From Bacteroidales bacterium UBA3389 (GTDB lineage: Bacteria; Bacteroidota; Bacteroidia; Bacteroidales; P3), in NCBI GenBank assembly GCA_002358835.1, contig DEPP01000038.1:1-7335 (forward strand): a stretch of 7,335 bases of DNA, read 5' to 3'. A program made the position numbers and the translations under genes. The notes under the pieces were generated by a model, which saw only the letters and a list, made by a program, of their open reading frames with translations, was not told the origin of the DNA and did not search any database. This document shows positions 1 through 6,245 of this stretch, in pieces (positions within the stretch are counted from its first letter, which is position 1; every line of letters starts with the position of its first letter).

Positions 1-488
1 ATCACGAGGGCGTTCGTCCGGATATTTTGATATTAGGAAAAGCTCTATCGGGCGGGGTGTTGCCTGTTTCTGCGGTTTTGGCTGACGATGAGATAATGTT
101 GACGATTCAACCCGGCGAACACGGATCAACATTCGGAGGATTCTGTTTGGCAGGACGAGTAGCCGTTGCAGCATTGGAAGTAGTTAGAGAAGAGAAACTT
201 GCAGAGAAAGCAGAGCGATTGGGAAAAATCTTCCGCGAAGAAATGAAAGCGGTTAAGAGTGATATGATTGAGTTGGTTCGAGGTAAGGGATTGTTGAACG
301 CAGTTGTGATAAAACCTAAAAATGGTAAAGAAGCATGGGATGTATGCTTGAAGATGAAGGAATTAGGTGTGCTTGCAAAACCAACACATCAACATATCAT
401 AAGATTTGCACCGCCTTTGGTGATAACGGAAGAGGAATTGAGAGAAGCGATTGCTTTAATCAAGGAGGCTATTTTATCGTTTGAATAA
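1..488 (+). CDS. rocD: Ornithine aminotransferase (ornithine--oxo-acid transaminase), 3' part
   Basis: The gene is open from the left window edge; the first complete codon is at position 3 and the stop is TAA at 486-488. It is the C-terminal part of a class III PLP-dependent aminotransferase that moves the delta-amino group of ornithine to 2-oxoglutarate, giving glutamate semialdehyde and glutamate in the cytoplasm (arginine/ornithine breakdown or proline linkage). Visible motifs are RPDILILGKALSGG, whose Lys (codon 39-41) is the PLP-binding residue, PGEHGSTFGG, RGKGLLNAVVIK, and AKPTHQHIIRFAPPLVI close to the C-terminus. This run matches remembered eukaryotic and bacterial ornithine aminotransferases closely, more so than acetylornithine aminotransferase (ArgD), mainly through LLNAVVIK and LAKPTHQHIIRFAPPL. 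The N-terminal part lies outside the window. A hairpin terminator follows 35 bases after the stop. Confidence 0.93.
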   Translation, partial: HEGVRPDILILGKALSGGVLPVSAVLADDEIMLTIQPGEHGSTFGGFCLAGRVAVAALEVVREEKLAEKAERLGKIFREEMKAVKSDMIELVRGKGLLNAVVIKPKNGKEAWDVCLKMKELGVLAKPTHQHIIRFAPPLVITEEELREAIALIKEAILSFE

Positions 489-523
489 ATTTAAGTTTTG
501 TGATTTTTGTTTTTAATTTGATG

Positions 524-560
524 AACGGACCGCTAAAACAGCGGTTCGTTTTTTTCTTTT
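524..560 (+). terminator. Rho-independent terminator of rocD
   Basis: The arms 524-533 and 541-550 pair over 10 bp with one G-T wobble; T534 and A540 could add an eleventh pair, leaving a short A-rich loop. The right arm runs directly into T's (549-555), then C and four more T's. It lies 35 bases after the rocD stop and points the same way. Confidence 0.85.
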
Positions 561-576
561 TAAGATAGTAAGATAG
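561..576. repeat. Tandem 8-base repeat TAAGATAG x2
   Basis: TAAGATAG occurs twice with no gap, directly after the T-tract of the rocD terminator, and is followed by a partial copy (GATA). It is non-coding and may be chance in AT-rich DNA. Confidence 0.4.
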
Positions 577-594
577 GATAAAAATAACGCCTTA

Positions 595-677
595 CTAAAA
601 CAAAGAAACAATTTCTTAATTCTTTGTTTCGTTACGCTGAAATCAAGAAATAATTTTCTAAAACAAAGAATTATTTC
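595..677. repeat. AT-rich intergenic repeat cluster with alternative hairpins
   Basis: A 13-base direct repeat, CTAAAACAAAGAA, lies at 595-607 and 658-670. The segment between carries the complementary run: 620-629 pairs perfectly with 598-607 (10 bp, 12-base loop), while 617-629 pairs perfectly with 661-673 (13 bp, 31-base loop). The two folds exclude each other. A third pairing, 647-655 with 669-677 (9 bp), is also possible. The patch lies between the terminators of two convergent genes and has no convincing reading frame. Its function is unknown; it could be a degenerate repeat element, or a product of AT-rich composition and local duplication. Confidence 0.5.
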
Positions 678-707
678 AACTTGTTTTTATTGCAAAAATA
701 TGAATAC

Positions 708-744
708 AAAAAAAGCGTAAACGATTCGATGTTTACGCTTTTTT
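708..744 (-). terminator. Terminator of efp, probably bidirectional
   Basis: A perfect 12-bp inverted repeat (711-722 with 731-742) with an 8-base loop. Read leftward, the stem is followed by the complement of seven A's (708-714), giving a U-tract, so it suits the leftward efp gene, whose stop is 18 bases away. T's at 739-744 give it terminator form in the rightward direction as well, which would stop any readthrough from rocD. Confidence 0.85.
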
Positions 745-761
745 ATTTGCTGATTCAGAGC

Positions 762-1325
762 TTATTTTACTCTTTCTGAATATTCAGATGTTCTTGTGTC
801 AACCTTGATTCTTTCACCGGTTTCGATGAACAAAGGTATTCTTACTTTAGCTCCTGTTTCCACTGTAGCATCTTTCATAGCGTTTGTTGCAGTGTTTCCT
901 TTTACGCCCGGTTCTGTGTAAGTTACTTCCATTTCTACAAATGGTGGTAATTCGCATGAAAGAGGGGTTTCTGTATCTGCGTGAACTATTATTTCAACAT
1001 ATTGTCCTTCTTTAAGGAATTGAGGAGCGTTTATCATGCTTTCTTCAATGTTGATTTGCTCATAAGTTTCTGCGTGCATGAAGTTGTATCCTGTATCATC
1101 CTTGTAAAGGAAAGTGTAAGGTCTTCTTTCAACTCTGCAAGTTTCTATCTTACATCCAGAAGGGAAAGTGTGCTCTAAGGTTCTTCCTGTTTTGAAACTC
1201 TTTAATTTAGTTCTTACAAATGCTGCTCCTTTTCCAGGTTTAACGTGCAAGAACTCCACTACAGTGAATAGATCGTTGTTCATCTCTATACACAATCCGT
1301 TTTTGATATCTGCTGTTGTTGCCAT
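762..1325 (-). CDS. efp: Translation elongation factor P
   Basis: The product has 187 residues, the usual full length for EF-P. EF-P binds between the P and E sites of a ribosome stalled on consecutive prolines and speeds peptide bond formation. The N-terminal KOW-like domain carries the loop VKPGKGAAFVR, whose tip is Lys32. This is the position that is lysylated in E. coli or, as Arg, rhamnosylated in other bacteria; no modification enzyme is encoded in this window, so the modification state here is unknown. Two OB-like domains follow, with EF-P-typical PPFVEMEV and EPGVKGNTA, and the C-terminus KVDTRTSEYSERVK is canonical. The ATG (complement of 1323-1325) is preceded by an A-rich leader without a clear Shine-Dalgarno. 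No -7 box is visible in the 52 bases upstream, so it is probably co-transcribed with the small membrane protein gene before it. Confidence 0.97.
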   Translation of the reverse strand: MATTADIKNGLCIEMNNDLFTVVEFLHVKPGKGAAFVRTKLKSFKTGRTLEHTFPSGCKIETCRVERRPYTFLYKDDTGYNFMHAETYEQINIEESMINAPQFLKEGQYVEIIVHADTETPLSCELPPFVEMEVTYTEPGVKGNTATNAMKDATVETGAKVRIPLFIETGERIKVDTRTSEYSERVK

Positions 1326-1377
1326 AAAAAAACTGTTTATCTTTCTACTTGAGTAGATTTGTGTTTAAGTATTTGTA

Positions 1378-1641
1378 TTATTTATTTGATTCTTTTTCTT
1401 TTACCAATTCGTCAATCCGTCTTTGCATAAACTCGTTGTCGTCCTTGAATTTTGTGTATTCTTTTTCGAAGAAGTTAGCTTTCAAACTAGCGGAGAGCAT
1501 CTTCAAAATGCAGACTCCAAGCAATGTAAATGCGATTTGTTCTATGCTTTCAAACCTTACGAAAAAGTAACAGACGATTACGCCTAACAAGCCTATGTAG
1601 GATAATGCGTTTAGTAGTTTTGCAATTTTTAGAACTTTCAT
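1378..1641 (-). CDS. Small membrane protein of unknown function, upstream of efp
   Basis: The product has 87 residues from the chosen ATG (complement of 1639-1641). A longer start at 1671 would add ten residues, but that ATG overlaps the promoter -7 box (1661-1668) and would lie upstream of the expected transcript start, so it is rejected. Two hydrophobic helices are visible, about residues 9-28 and 32-51, joined by a very short turn containing RFES. A strongly charged tail of about 35 residues (EKEYTKFKDDNEF to VKEKESNK) follows and looks helical, perhaps coiled coil, and is probably cytoplasmic. No signal peptide, lipobox or catalytic motif is seen, and I do not recognise the family. It is first in a leftward pair with efp, 52 bases apart. 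Its length, composition and well-placed promoter argue that it is a real gene. Confidence 0.72.
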   Translation of the reverse strand: MKVLKIAKLLNALSYIGLLGVIVCYFFVRFESIEQIAFTLLGVCILKMLSASLKANFFEKEYTKFKDDNEFMQRRIDELVKEKESNK

Positions 1642-1660
1642 TCTGACTTCATTTTGACTG

Positions 1661-1692
1661 CAAAGGTACATTTTTTTTTGGTAATGTCCAAA
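1661..1692 (-). promoter_or_regulatory. Bacteroidetes-type promoter for the small membrane gene and efp
   Basis: Read leftward, TTTG (complement of 1689-1692) is followed by 20 bases and then TACCTTTG (complement of 1661-1668). This fits the Bacteroidetes consensus of a -33 TTTG, 19-21 bases, and a -7 TAnnTTTG. The spacer carries a run of nine A's. The expected transcript start, near 1654, leaves a leader of roughly 13 bases before the ATG. Confidence 0.82.
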
Positions 1693-1717
1693 TTGTTCGC
1701 TTTTTTAGCTATCTTTG
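1685..1717 (+). promoter_or_regulatory. Promoter for the rightward peptidase-tilS cluster
   Basis: TATCTTTG at 1710-1717 is a full match to the Bacteroidetes -7 box TAnnTTTG. At the proper distance upstream only TGTC (1685-1688) is found, a poor -33 box. The transcript would start near 1724, giving a leader of about 42 bases before the ATG at 1766. The weak -33 box lies next to the -33 box of the leftward promoter, so the two polymerase sites overlap. Confidence 0.65.
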
Positions 1718-1765
1718 CAGGGTATTTGCTCGAACTTTTTCGGGATTAATTAAATTGTTTCAGGT

Positions 1766-2704
1766 ATGAAAAAAACAAGTATTGCAAGTTTGTTGGTGGC
1801 GATTTTGTTTGCAACGGGATTGTTCGCTCAAAACACAAGTCGTCTTGATGATTCTAAATTGACGGAGTTTGCGTATAAGTTGAGTAAGCTTCCGTTTAGC
1901 GAAAGAGATGTGATAGATACGGCATGCGTTGTGTTTGAAAAGATGTTCGAAGGCGATCCTGATAATGCCGATTGGGGATACCAACTTTTGTATTTTTATC
2001 ACCAGATGAGTTGTGAAGATAAGACGATTACGCTTCATAAGACTTTCTCCGATGAAGAAATAAGAGCGTTGGTTCATCGTGATATTAAGGTCTTGGGAGG
2101 CTTGATGGGAGATATGAAGAAGTTTGAAAACGAATATGGTAAGTTCGGTTACAGAATAATGTCTTTTGAAGATACTTCTTATGCAATCGAGGTTCAACCA
2201 GCTTTTTTGTATGATAAGTTCCAAAAAATGCTGACTCCGGAATACAGATATTACAGAGGTTTGTGGATAAAGGAACATGATATCCCTACTGTTTGGCATG
2301 CCGCTTTGAATATCCCGCTTTCCGAAGTCTTTGTGAGGATTCAATGGCGTGATGAGTTTATGGAAAAGAATCCGGACTTTATAAGAGAAGATTTGGTTAC
2401 CAGAGAAATCGAGCATCTTTGTTTTACAGTAACTAAAGGTTTGGAAAACACTCCTGTGTATGATGATAAGGATGTGATTAAACCTGAATACAAAGCAGCC
2501 TTACAAGCATATTACAGAGCTCATAAAGAAACCAAGTGGGGTAAATATATGACTGAGTATGTTCATCGCTTGGCTTTGAATAAGTACAGAAACAGTTATC
2601 AGATTGATCGTTGGGTTTTGGATACGCTTTTCCCAGTTGATAGAAAGAATATCGACCCATTGTTGAAATACAAGGACATATTGATAGATAATATTGTAGA
2701 ATAG
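1766..2704 (+). CDS. Secreted protein of unknown function (312 aa)
   Basis: I do not recognise this family. The first 21 residues form a clear signal peptide: KK at positions 2-3, a hydrophobic stretch, then GLFA before Gln22, the likely new N-terminus. There is no Cys at that point, so it is not a lipoprotein. The mature part of about 290 residues is soluble-looking, rich in aromatic and charged residues, and probably mainly helical. There is no internal membrane segment, no obvious HExxH, GxSxG or other catalytic motif, and no T9SS-like C-terminal domain, so it is most likely periplasmic. Noticeable stretches are TPEYRYYRGLWIKEHDIPT and EIEHLCFTV. It is the first gene after the rightward promoter and lies 38 bases before the dipeptidyl peptidase gene, which suggests but does not prove a shared role in periplasmic peptide handling. 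Confidence 0.85.
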   Translation: MKKTSIASLLVAILFATGLFAQNTSRLDDSKLTEFAYKLSKLPFSERDVIDTACVVFEKMFEGDPDNADWGYQLLYFYHQMSCEDKTITLHKTFSDEEIRALVHRDIKVLGGLMGDMKKFENEYGKFGYRIMSFEDTSYAIEVQPAFLYDKFQKMLTPEYRYYRGLWIKEHDIPTVWHAALNIPLSEVFVRIQWRDEFMEKNPDFIREDLVTREIEHLCFTVTKGLENTPVYDDKDVIKPEYKAALQAYYRAHKETKWGKYMTEYVHRLALNKYRNSYQIDRWVLDTLFPVDRKNIDPLLKYKDILIDNIVE

Positions 2705-2742
2705 AAAAATAAACATAAAACTTTAAGCAATTGAAATTTGAA

Positions 2743-4896
2743 ATGAAAAAACTAGGTCTTGCATTAGCAGCATTATTTTTGTGTTGTGGTTTATTCGCAC
2801 AAGAAATTACTTTAGAGGATATTTGGGTCAAGGGAACGTTTCGCTCTAAGAGCATAGCGGGTATTCGTTCGATGAATAACGGAGAAAACTATTGCATTTT
2901 GACATCTGAAGGTATTGAGAAGTACTCTTATAAGGATGGAAAGAAAGTTGAAACCATAGTATCGTTTACAGGTTTGAAATTTAAGAATGCAGAAGAACAA
3001 GTATTCGAATATGAATTTAATAGCGATGAAACAAAAGTATTGTTAGCTACAAGCCCACAATTCATCTATCGACGTTCGTATTTGGCAAATTATTATGTGT
3101 ATGATTTGCAGACAAAGCAAATTACATCAGTTTGTGATGAGAAAGTACGTTTGGCAGACTTCTCTCCAAATGGCTCGATGGTCGCTTATGTGAAAGATAA
3201 CAACATATACGTATTGTCTTTGGCTGATATGTCAGTCAGACAATTGACAACAGATGGAGCATTCAATAAGATAATATATGGAACTACCGATTGGGTGTAC
3301 GAAGAAGAGTTTGCAATAACAAAAGGTTTCTTTTGGAGCCCGGATTCTAAAAAGATAGCGTTCTATTCTTTTGATGAAAGCAAAGTAAAAGAGTTTACAA
3401 TTCCTTATTATGGTGAATTGTATCCAATGCAATATACTTACAAATATCCAAAAGCAGGAGAAGATAATTCTGTAATAGGAGTTCATGTGTATGATATTGA
3501 AACTTCAAAAACTCATAACATAGATTTAGGACCGGAAAAAGACATTTACGTTCCACGTCTTCAATGGACATTAAACAATGAGGTCTTTTTGCACAAATTA
3601 AACAGACATCAAAATCACTATGAGTTGTTTTTGATAAATTGTAACGACTATAAAATGCAAAAAGTCTATGACGAGAGAAACGAATGCTACATAGAACAAG
3701 CAGAGAATGTTACTTTCCTTGCGGACAAACAGCATTTTATTTTGAAGAGTGAAAAGAATGGGTTTATGAATCTTTATAAGGTCGGTTTATACACAAGAGA
3801 AATAGAGCCGATTACAAGCGGTAAATATGACGTTGATCAGATTTGTTATATCGACCCTAAAACAGAACAAATTTATTTCACAGCTGCTCAATCCGAAGCT
3901 TACAATAGAGAACTTTTAGTGGTAGATAAGAAAAAGAAAATAAAGAAACTATCCGGTAAAGTAGGAACATACACTGCAGATTTCTCAGCTAACGGTAAGT
4001 ATTACATATCTTCTTATTCTGATACCGACACTCCGACTGTTTACACTATAAATAACAATAGCGGAAAGGTGCTTCTTACATTGGAAGACAATAAAGACTT
4101 GAAGGAAACCTTGAAAAAGTACGGTAAAGAAAGAAAAGAATTCGGTAAATTCAAAACATCAACAGGAGTAGAACTTGATTATTGGATTATAAAACCTGCA
4201 AAGATGGAAGCAGGTAAAAAATACCCATTGTTATTTTATGTTTACGGTGGACCGGGAAGCCAAGAAGTGTTAAATTCTCAAAGCCGCAGCTCTGATTATA
4301 TGTGGTTTAGAATGCTTGTACAAAAGGGTTACGTTGTTGCATGCGTAGATGGTCGTGGTACAGGTATGAATGGAGAAAAGTTTAAGAAGTGTACATATAT
4401 GGAATTGGGAAAATATGAAACCGAAGACCAAATAGAAGCAGCTAAATACTTTGGTTCATTGCCATATATCGATAAAGAAAGAATCGGAATCTTTGGTTGG
4501 AGTTATGGCGGTTATATGTCCACATTGTGTTTGACCAAAGGAGCAGATTATTTCAAAACAGCAATAGCTGTAGCTCCTGTTACAAATTGGCGTTACTATG
4601 ATAACGTTTACACAGAACGCTTTATGAGAACTCCACAGGAAAATCCGACAGGCTATGATGAAAATTCACCAATCAATCATGTGGATAAAATGAAAGGAAA
4701 CTACCTATTGATACACGGAACGGCTGATGATAATGTTCACTATCAAAATTCCATGGATTTGATTACTGCATTGATAAAAGCGAATAAGCAATTTGAACAC
4801 TTCGCTTATCCAAATAAAGATCATGGAATCTATGGAGGAAATACTCGATTCCACTTATATACACTTATGACGGACTTTATACTTCGTAAGTTGTAG
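2743..4896 (+). CDS. dpp4: Dipeptidyl peptidase IV, S9B family serine peptidase
   Basis: The product has 717 residues from the ATG. An in-frame TTG at 2731 would add four residues but would spoil the typical MKK signal-peptide start. The signal peptide runs to Ala19, with Gln20 as the likely mature N-terminus. The enzyme removes X-Pro or X-Ala dipeptides from peptide N-termini, probably in the periplasm. The N-terminal beta-propeller carries DWVYEEEF; Glu188-Glu189 match the pair that anchors the substrate amino group (Glu205-206 in human DPP4). The C-terminal alpha/beta-hydrolase domain has VYGGPGSQ (Tyr501, oxyanion hole), GWSYGGY (nucleophile Ser587), HGTADDNVH (Asp662) and KDHGI (His694). 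The Ser-Asp and Asp-His gaps (75 and 32) equal those remembered for the P. gingivalis enzyme. There is no T9SS domain at the C-terminus. No promoter is seen in the 38-base gap upstream; tilS starts five bases after the stop. Confidence 0.96.
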   Translation: MKKLGLALAALFLCCGLFAQEITLEDIWVKGTFRSKSIAGIRSMNNGENYCILTSEGIEKYSYKDGKKVETIVSFTGLKFKNAEEQVFEYEFNSDETKVLLATSPQFIYRRSYLANYYVYDLQTKQITSVCDEKVRLADFSPNGSMVAYVKDNNIYVLSLADMSVRQLTTDGAFNKIIYGTTDWVYEEEFAITKGFFWSPDSKKIAFYSFDESKVKEFTIPYYGELYPMQYTYKYPKAGEDNSVIGVHVYDIETSKTHNIDLGPEKDIYVPRLQWTLNNEVFLHKLNRHQNHYELFLINCNDYKMQKVYDERNECYIEQAENVTFLADKQHFILKSEKNGFMNLYKVGLYTREIEPITSGKYDVDQICYIDPKTEQIYFTAAQSEAYNRELLVVDKKKKIKKLSGKVGTYTADFSANGKYYISSYSDTDTPTVYTINNNSGKVLLTLEDNKDLKETLKKYGKERKEFGKFKTSTGVELDYWIIKPAKMEAGKKYPLLFYVYGGPGSQEVLNSQSRSSDYMWFRMLVQKGYVVACVDGRGTGMNGEKFKKCTYMELGKYETEDQIEAAKYFGSLPYIDKERIGIFGWSYGGYMSTLCLTKGADYFKTAIAVAPVTNWRYYDNVYTERFMRTPQENPTGYDENSPINHVDKMKGNYLLIHGTADDNVHYQNSMDLITALIKANKQFEHFAYPNKDHGIYGGNTRFHLYTLMTDFILRKL

Positions 4897-4901
4897 AAAT
4901 A

Positions 4902-6233
4902 ATGATACGAAAAGAGTTTGAAGCCTTTGTAAATGAGCAAAGGCTTTTTTCAAAAAACGACAGAATCCTACTCGCTCTTAGTGGCGGAGTGGATTCTGTC
5001 GTTTTGGCTGAATTGCTTTTGGAATTGGGCTATACTTTTTCGGCAGCTCACTGCAACTTTCATTTGAGAGGAGAGGAAAGTAACAGAGATGCAGATTTTG
5101 TTATCAAGTGGGCGGAGTGTAATGGTGTTGAATTGTTTGTTCAAGATTTCGACACATACGGCTATATGCAGGAAAAAGGAATTTCACTCGAAATGGCAGC
5201 AAGAGAATTGCGTTATTCGTGGTTTGAAAACCTTATGCGAGAAAATCAATTCGACTATTTGCTGACAGCACATCACGCAGATGATTCCGCAGAAACTTTC
5301 TTTATCAATCTTTTACGAGGAACAGGCATAGCAGGACTTCATGGTATATTGCCAAAGAATGGAAACATTGTACGCCCCTTGCTTTTTGCTACGAGGAAAT
5401 CTATACTTGACTACGCCGAATCAAGAAACATACAATTTGTTGAGGATTCTACCAATTCCGAAACCAAGTTTTTAAGAAATAAAATCCGCCATTGTGTGAT
5501 ACCGGTGCTGAAAGAAATATCCCCCGACTTTGATTCAATTATCAGAAAGAATATAGAACGATTGCGGGATACCGAAACTATTTTCAGAAGTGCCATTGAA
5601 AAAGTAAAGGATGAGATAATAATCCGAGAGAAAGAAAATATAAAAATATCTATAGCTGAATTACAACGTCTTCATCCGATTGGAATTTATTTGTATGAGA
5701 TATTATCTGATTATGGCTTTAATGAATCGGTTGTCAATAATGTTTCGATGGTTTTGGATGCAGAATCGGGTAAACGCTTTTATAGTAAGACTCATTGTTT
5801 GTTAAAAGACAGAGAGTATCTTTTGATATATCCAATTGATAAAGACGAAAAAGAAACGAATTATTCTATAGATGGCGAAATTACATCGATAATCGAGCCG
5901 TTCAAAGCTAAGATAGAAGTATTGAAGGAACTGAATTTCATAAGTGTACCAAAGAAAGCGAATGTCGCAATGTTGGATATGGATTTGTTGAATTTTCCTT
6001 TGGAGTTGAGGCATTGGAAGCAAGGAGATTCTTTTGTGCCTTTCGGAATGAAAAAGAAAAAGAAACTCAGTGATTTCTTTACTGCGAACAAATATTCTTT
6101 GTTGGATAAGGAGCGTCAATGGCTTTTGTGCAGTGGAAATGAAATTGTGTGGGTTGTAGGTAAGAGAATAGATGATAGATTCAAAATAAGCAACAGCACA
6201 AAAAGTGTTCTGAAAATAGAAATTAACGAATAA
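4902..6233 (+). CDS. tilS: tRNA(Ile)-lysidine synthetase
   Basis: TilS uses ATP to attach lysine to C34 of the tRNA-Ile with a CAU anticodon, so that it reads AUA and is charged with Ile rather than Met; it is normally essential. The product has 443 residues, close to E. coli TilS. The N-terminal PP-loop domain carries SGGVDS (27-32), AAHCNFHLRGEES (48-60), TAHHADDSAE (from about 123) and NKIRH (193-197). A linker follows, then the C-terminal TilS domain with RHWKQGDSFVPFGM (from 370), a Lys run, LSDFF, and WVVGKRIDDRFKI. The start is fixed by the dpp4 stop five bases upstream and by the usual short N-terminus. Codon 2 is ATA, and by my count 22 of 40 Ile codons are ATA. Two strong hairpins lie within the first 35 codons. 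It is the only cytoplasmic product in a cluster of exported proteins. Confidence 0.96.
   Translation: MIRKEFEAFVNEQRLFSKNDRILLALSGGVDSVVLAELLLELGYTFSAAHCNFHLRGEESNRDADFVIKWAECNGVELFVQDFDTYGYMQEKGISLEMAARELRYSWFENLMRENQFDYLLTAHHADDSAETFFINLLRGTGIAGLHGILPKNGNIVRPLLFATRKSILDYAESRNIQFVEDSTNSETKFLRNKIRHCVIPVLKEISPDFDSIIRKNIERLRDTETIFRSAIEKVKDEIIIREKENIKISIAELQRLHPIGIYLYEILSDYGFNESVVNNVSMVLDAESGKRFYSKTHCLLKDREYLLIYPIDKDEKETNYSIDGEITSIIEPFKAKIEVLKELNFISVPKKANVAMLDMDLLNFPLELRHWKQGDSFVPFGMKKKKKLSDFFTANKYSLLDKERQWLLCSGNEIVWVVGKRIDDRFKISNSTKSVLKIEINE
4921..4950 (+). terminator. Terminator-like hairpin inside the start of tilS
   Basis: AAGCCTTTG (4921-4929) pairs perfectly with CAAAGGCTT (4938-4946) over 9 bp with an 8-base loop, and six T's (4945-4950) end the structure. 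This is the layout of an intrinsic terminator, yet it starts 19 bases after the A of the tilS ATG, inside the coding sequence. It could end part of the dpp4 transcripts or act as an attenuator for tilS. The pairing is directly visible; termination activity is inference. Confidence 0.5.
4954..5005. repeat. 15-bp perfect inverted repeat over the tilS PP-loop codons
   Basis: Positions 4954-4968 are the exact reverse complement of 4991-5005. The 22-base interior folds further: 4970-4973 pairs with 4987-4990, and two more pairs (4974-4975 with 4984-4985) are possible across single-base bulges. The left arm encodes the residues just before the ATP-binding strand, and the right arm encodes Asp-Ser of SGGVDS and the residues after it. 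In RNA it would be a long, stable hairpin that elongating ribosomes must open. Confidence 0.8.
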
Positions 6234-6245
6234 CAATATCATTAT

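Noticed and set aside
981..1356. Rightward open frames opposite efp
   Set aside because: efp is unmistakable on the other strand. These frames have no start signals and encode unlikely hydrophobic fragments.
1345..1356. Short palindrome CTACT-TG-AGTAG in the efp leader as an operator
   Set aside because: Only five base pairs with a two-base centre; too short to separate from chance without comparison to other genomes.
1642..1671. Longer start for the small membrane protein, adding ten residues
   Set aside because: These codons overlap the promoter -7 box and would lie mostly upstream of the expected transcript start.
1760..2416. Long antisense open frame (218 codons) opposite the secreted 312-aa protein gene
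   Set aside because: Its translation lacks any recognisable domain, and the opposite frame has a signal peptide, a promoter and good spacing. It is a shadow.
2478..2855. Antisense open frame (125 codons) across the junction of the 312-aa gene and dpp4
   Set aside because: It spans the gene gap and the dpp4 signal peptide on the opposite strand, and its product is low-complexity and Cys-rich with no motif.
4951..4957. T6-C-A6 symmetry after the tilS hairpin as a separate structure
   Set aside because: A one-base loop cannot fold; it is simply the T-tract followed by the A-rich Lys/Asn codons.
6048..6066. A-rich run in tilS as a possible programmed frameshift site
   Set aside because: It encodes the Lys-rich stretch before LSDFF that is normal in TilS, and the frame continues properly after it.
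5802..6242. Antisense open frame (146 codons) opposite the tilS 3' half
   Set aside because: It covers the conserved TilS C-terminal domain; the composition is Phe- and Ile-rich as expected of a complement of AT-rich coding DNA.
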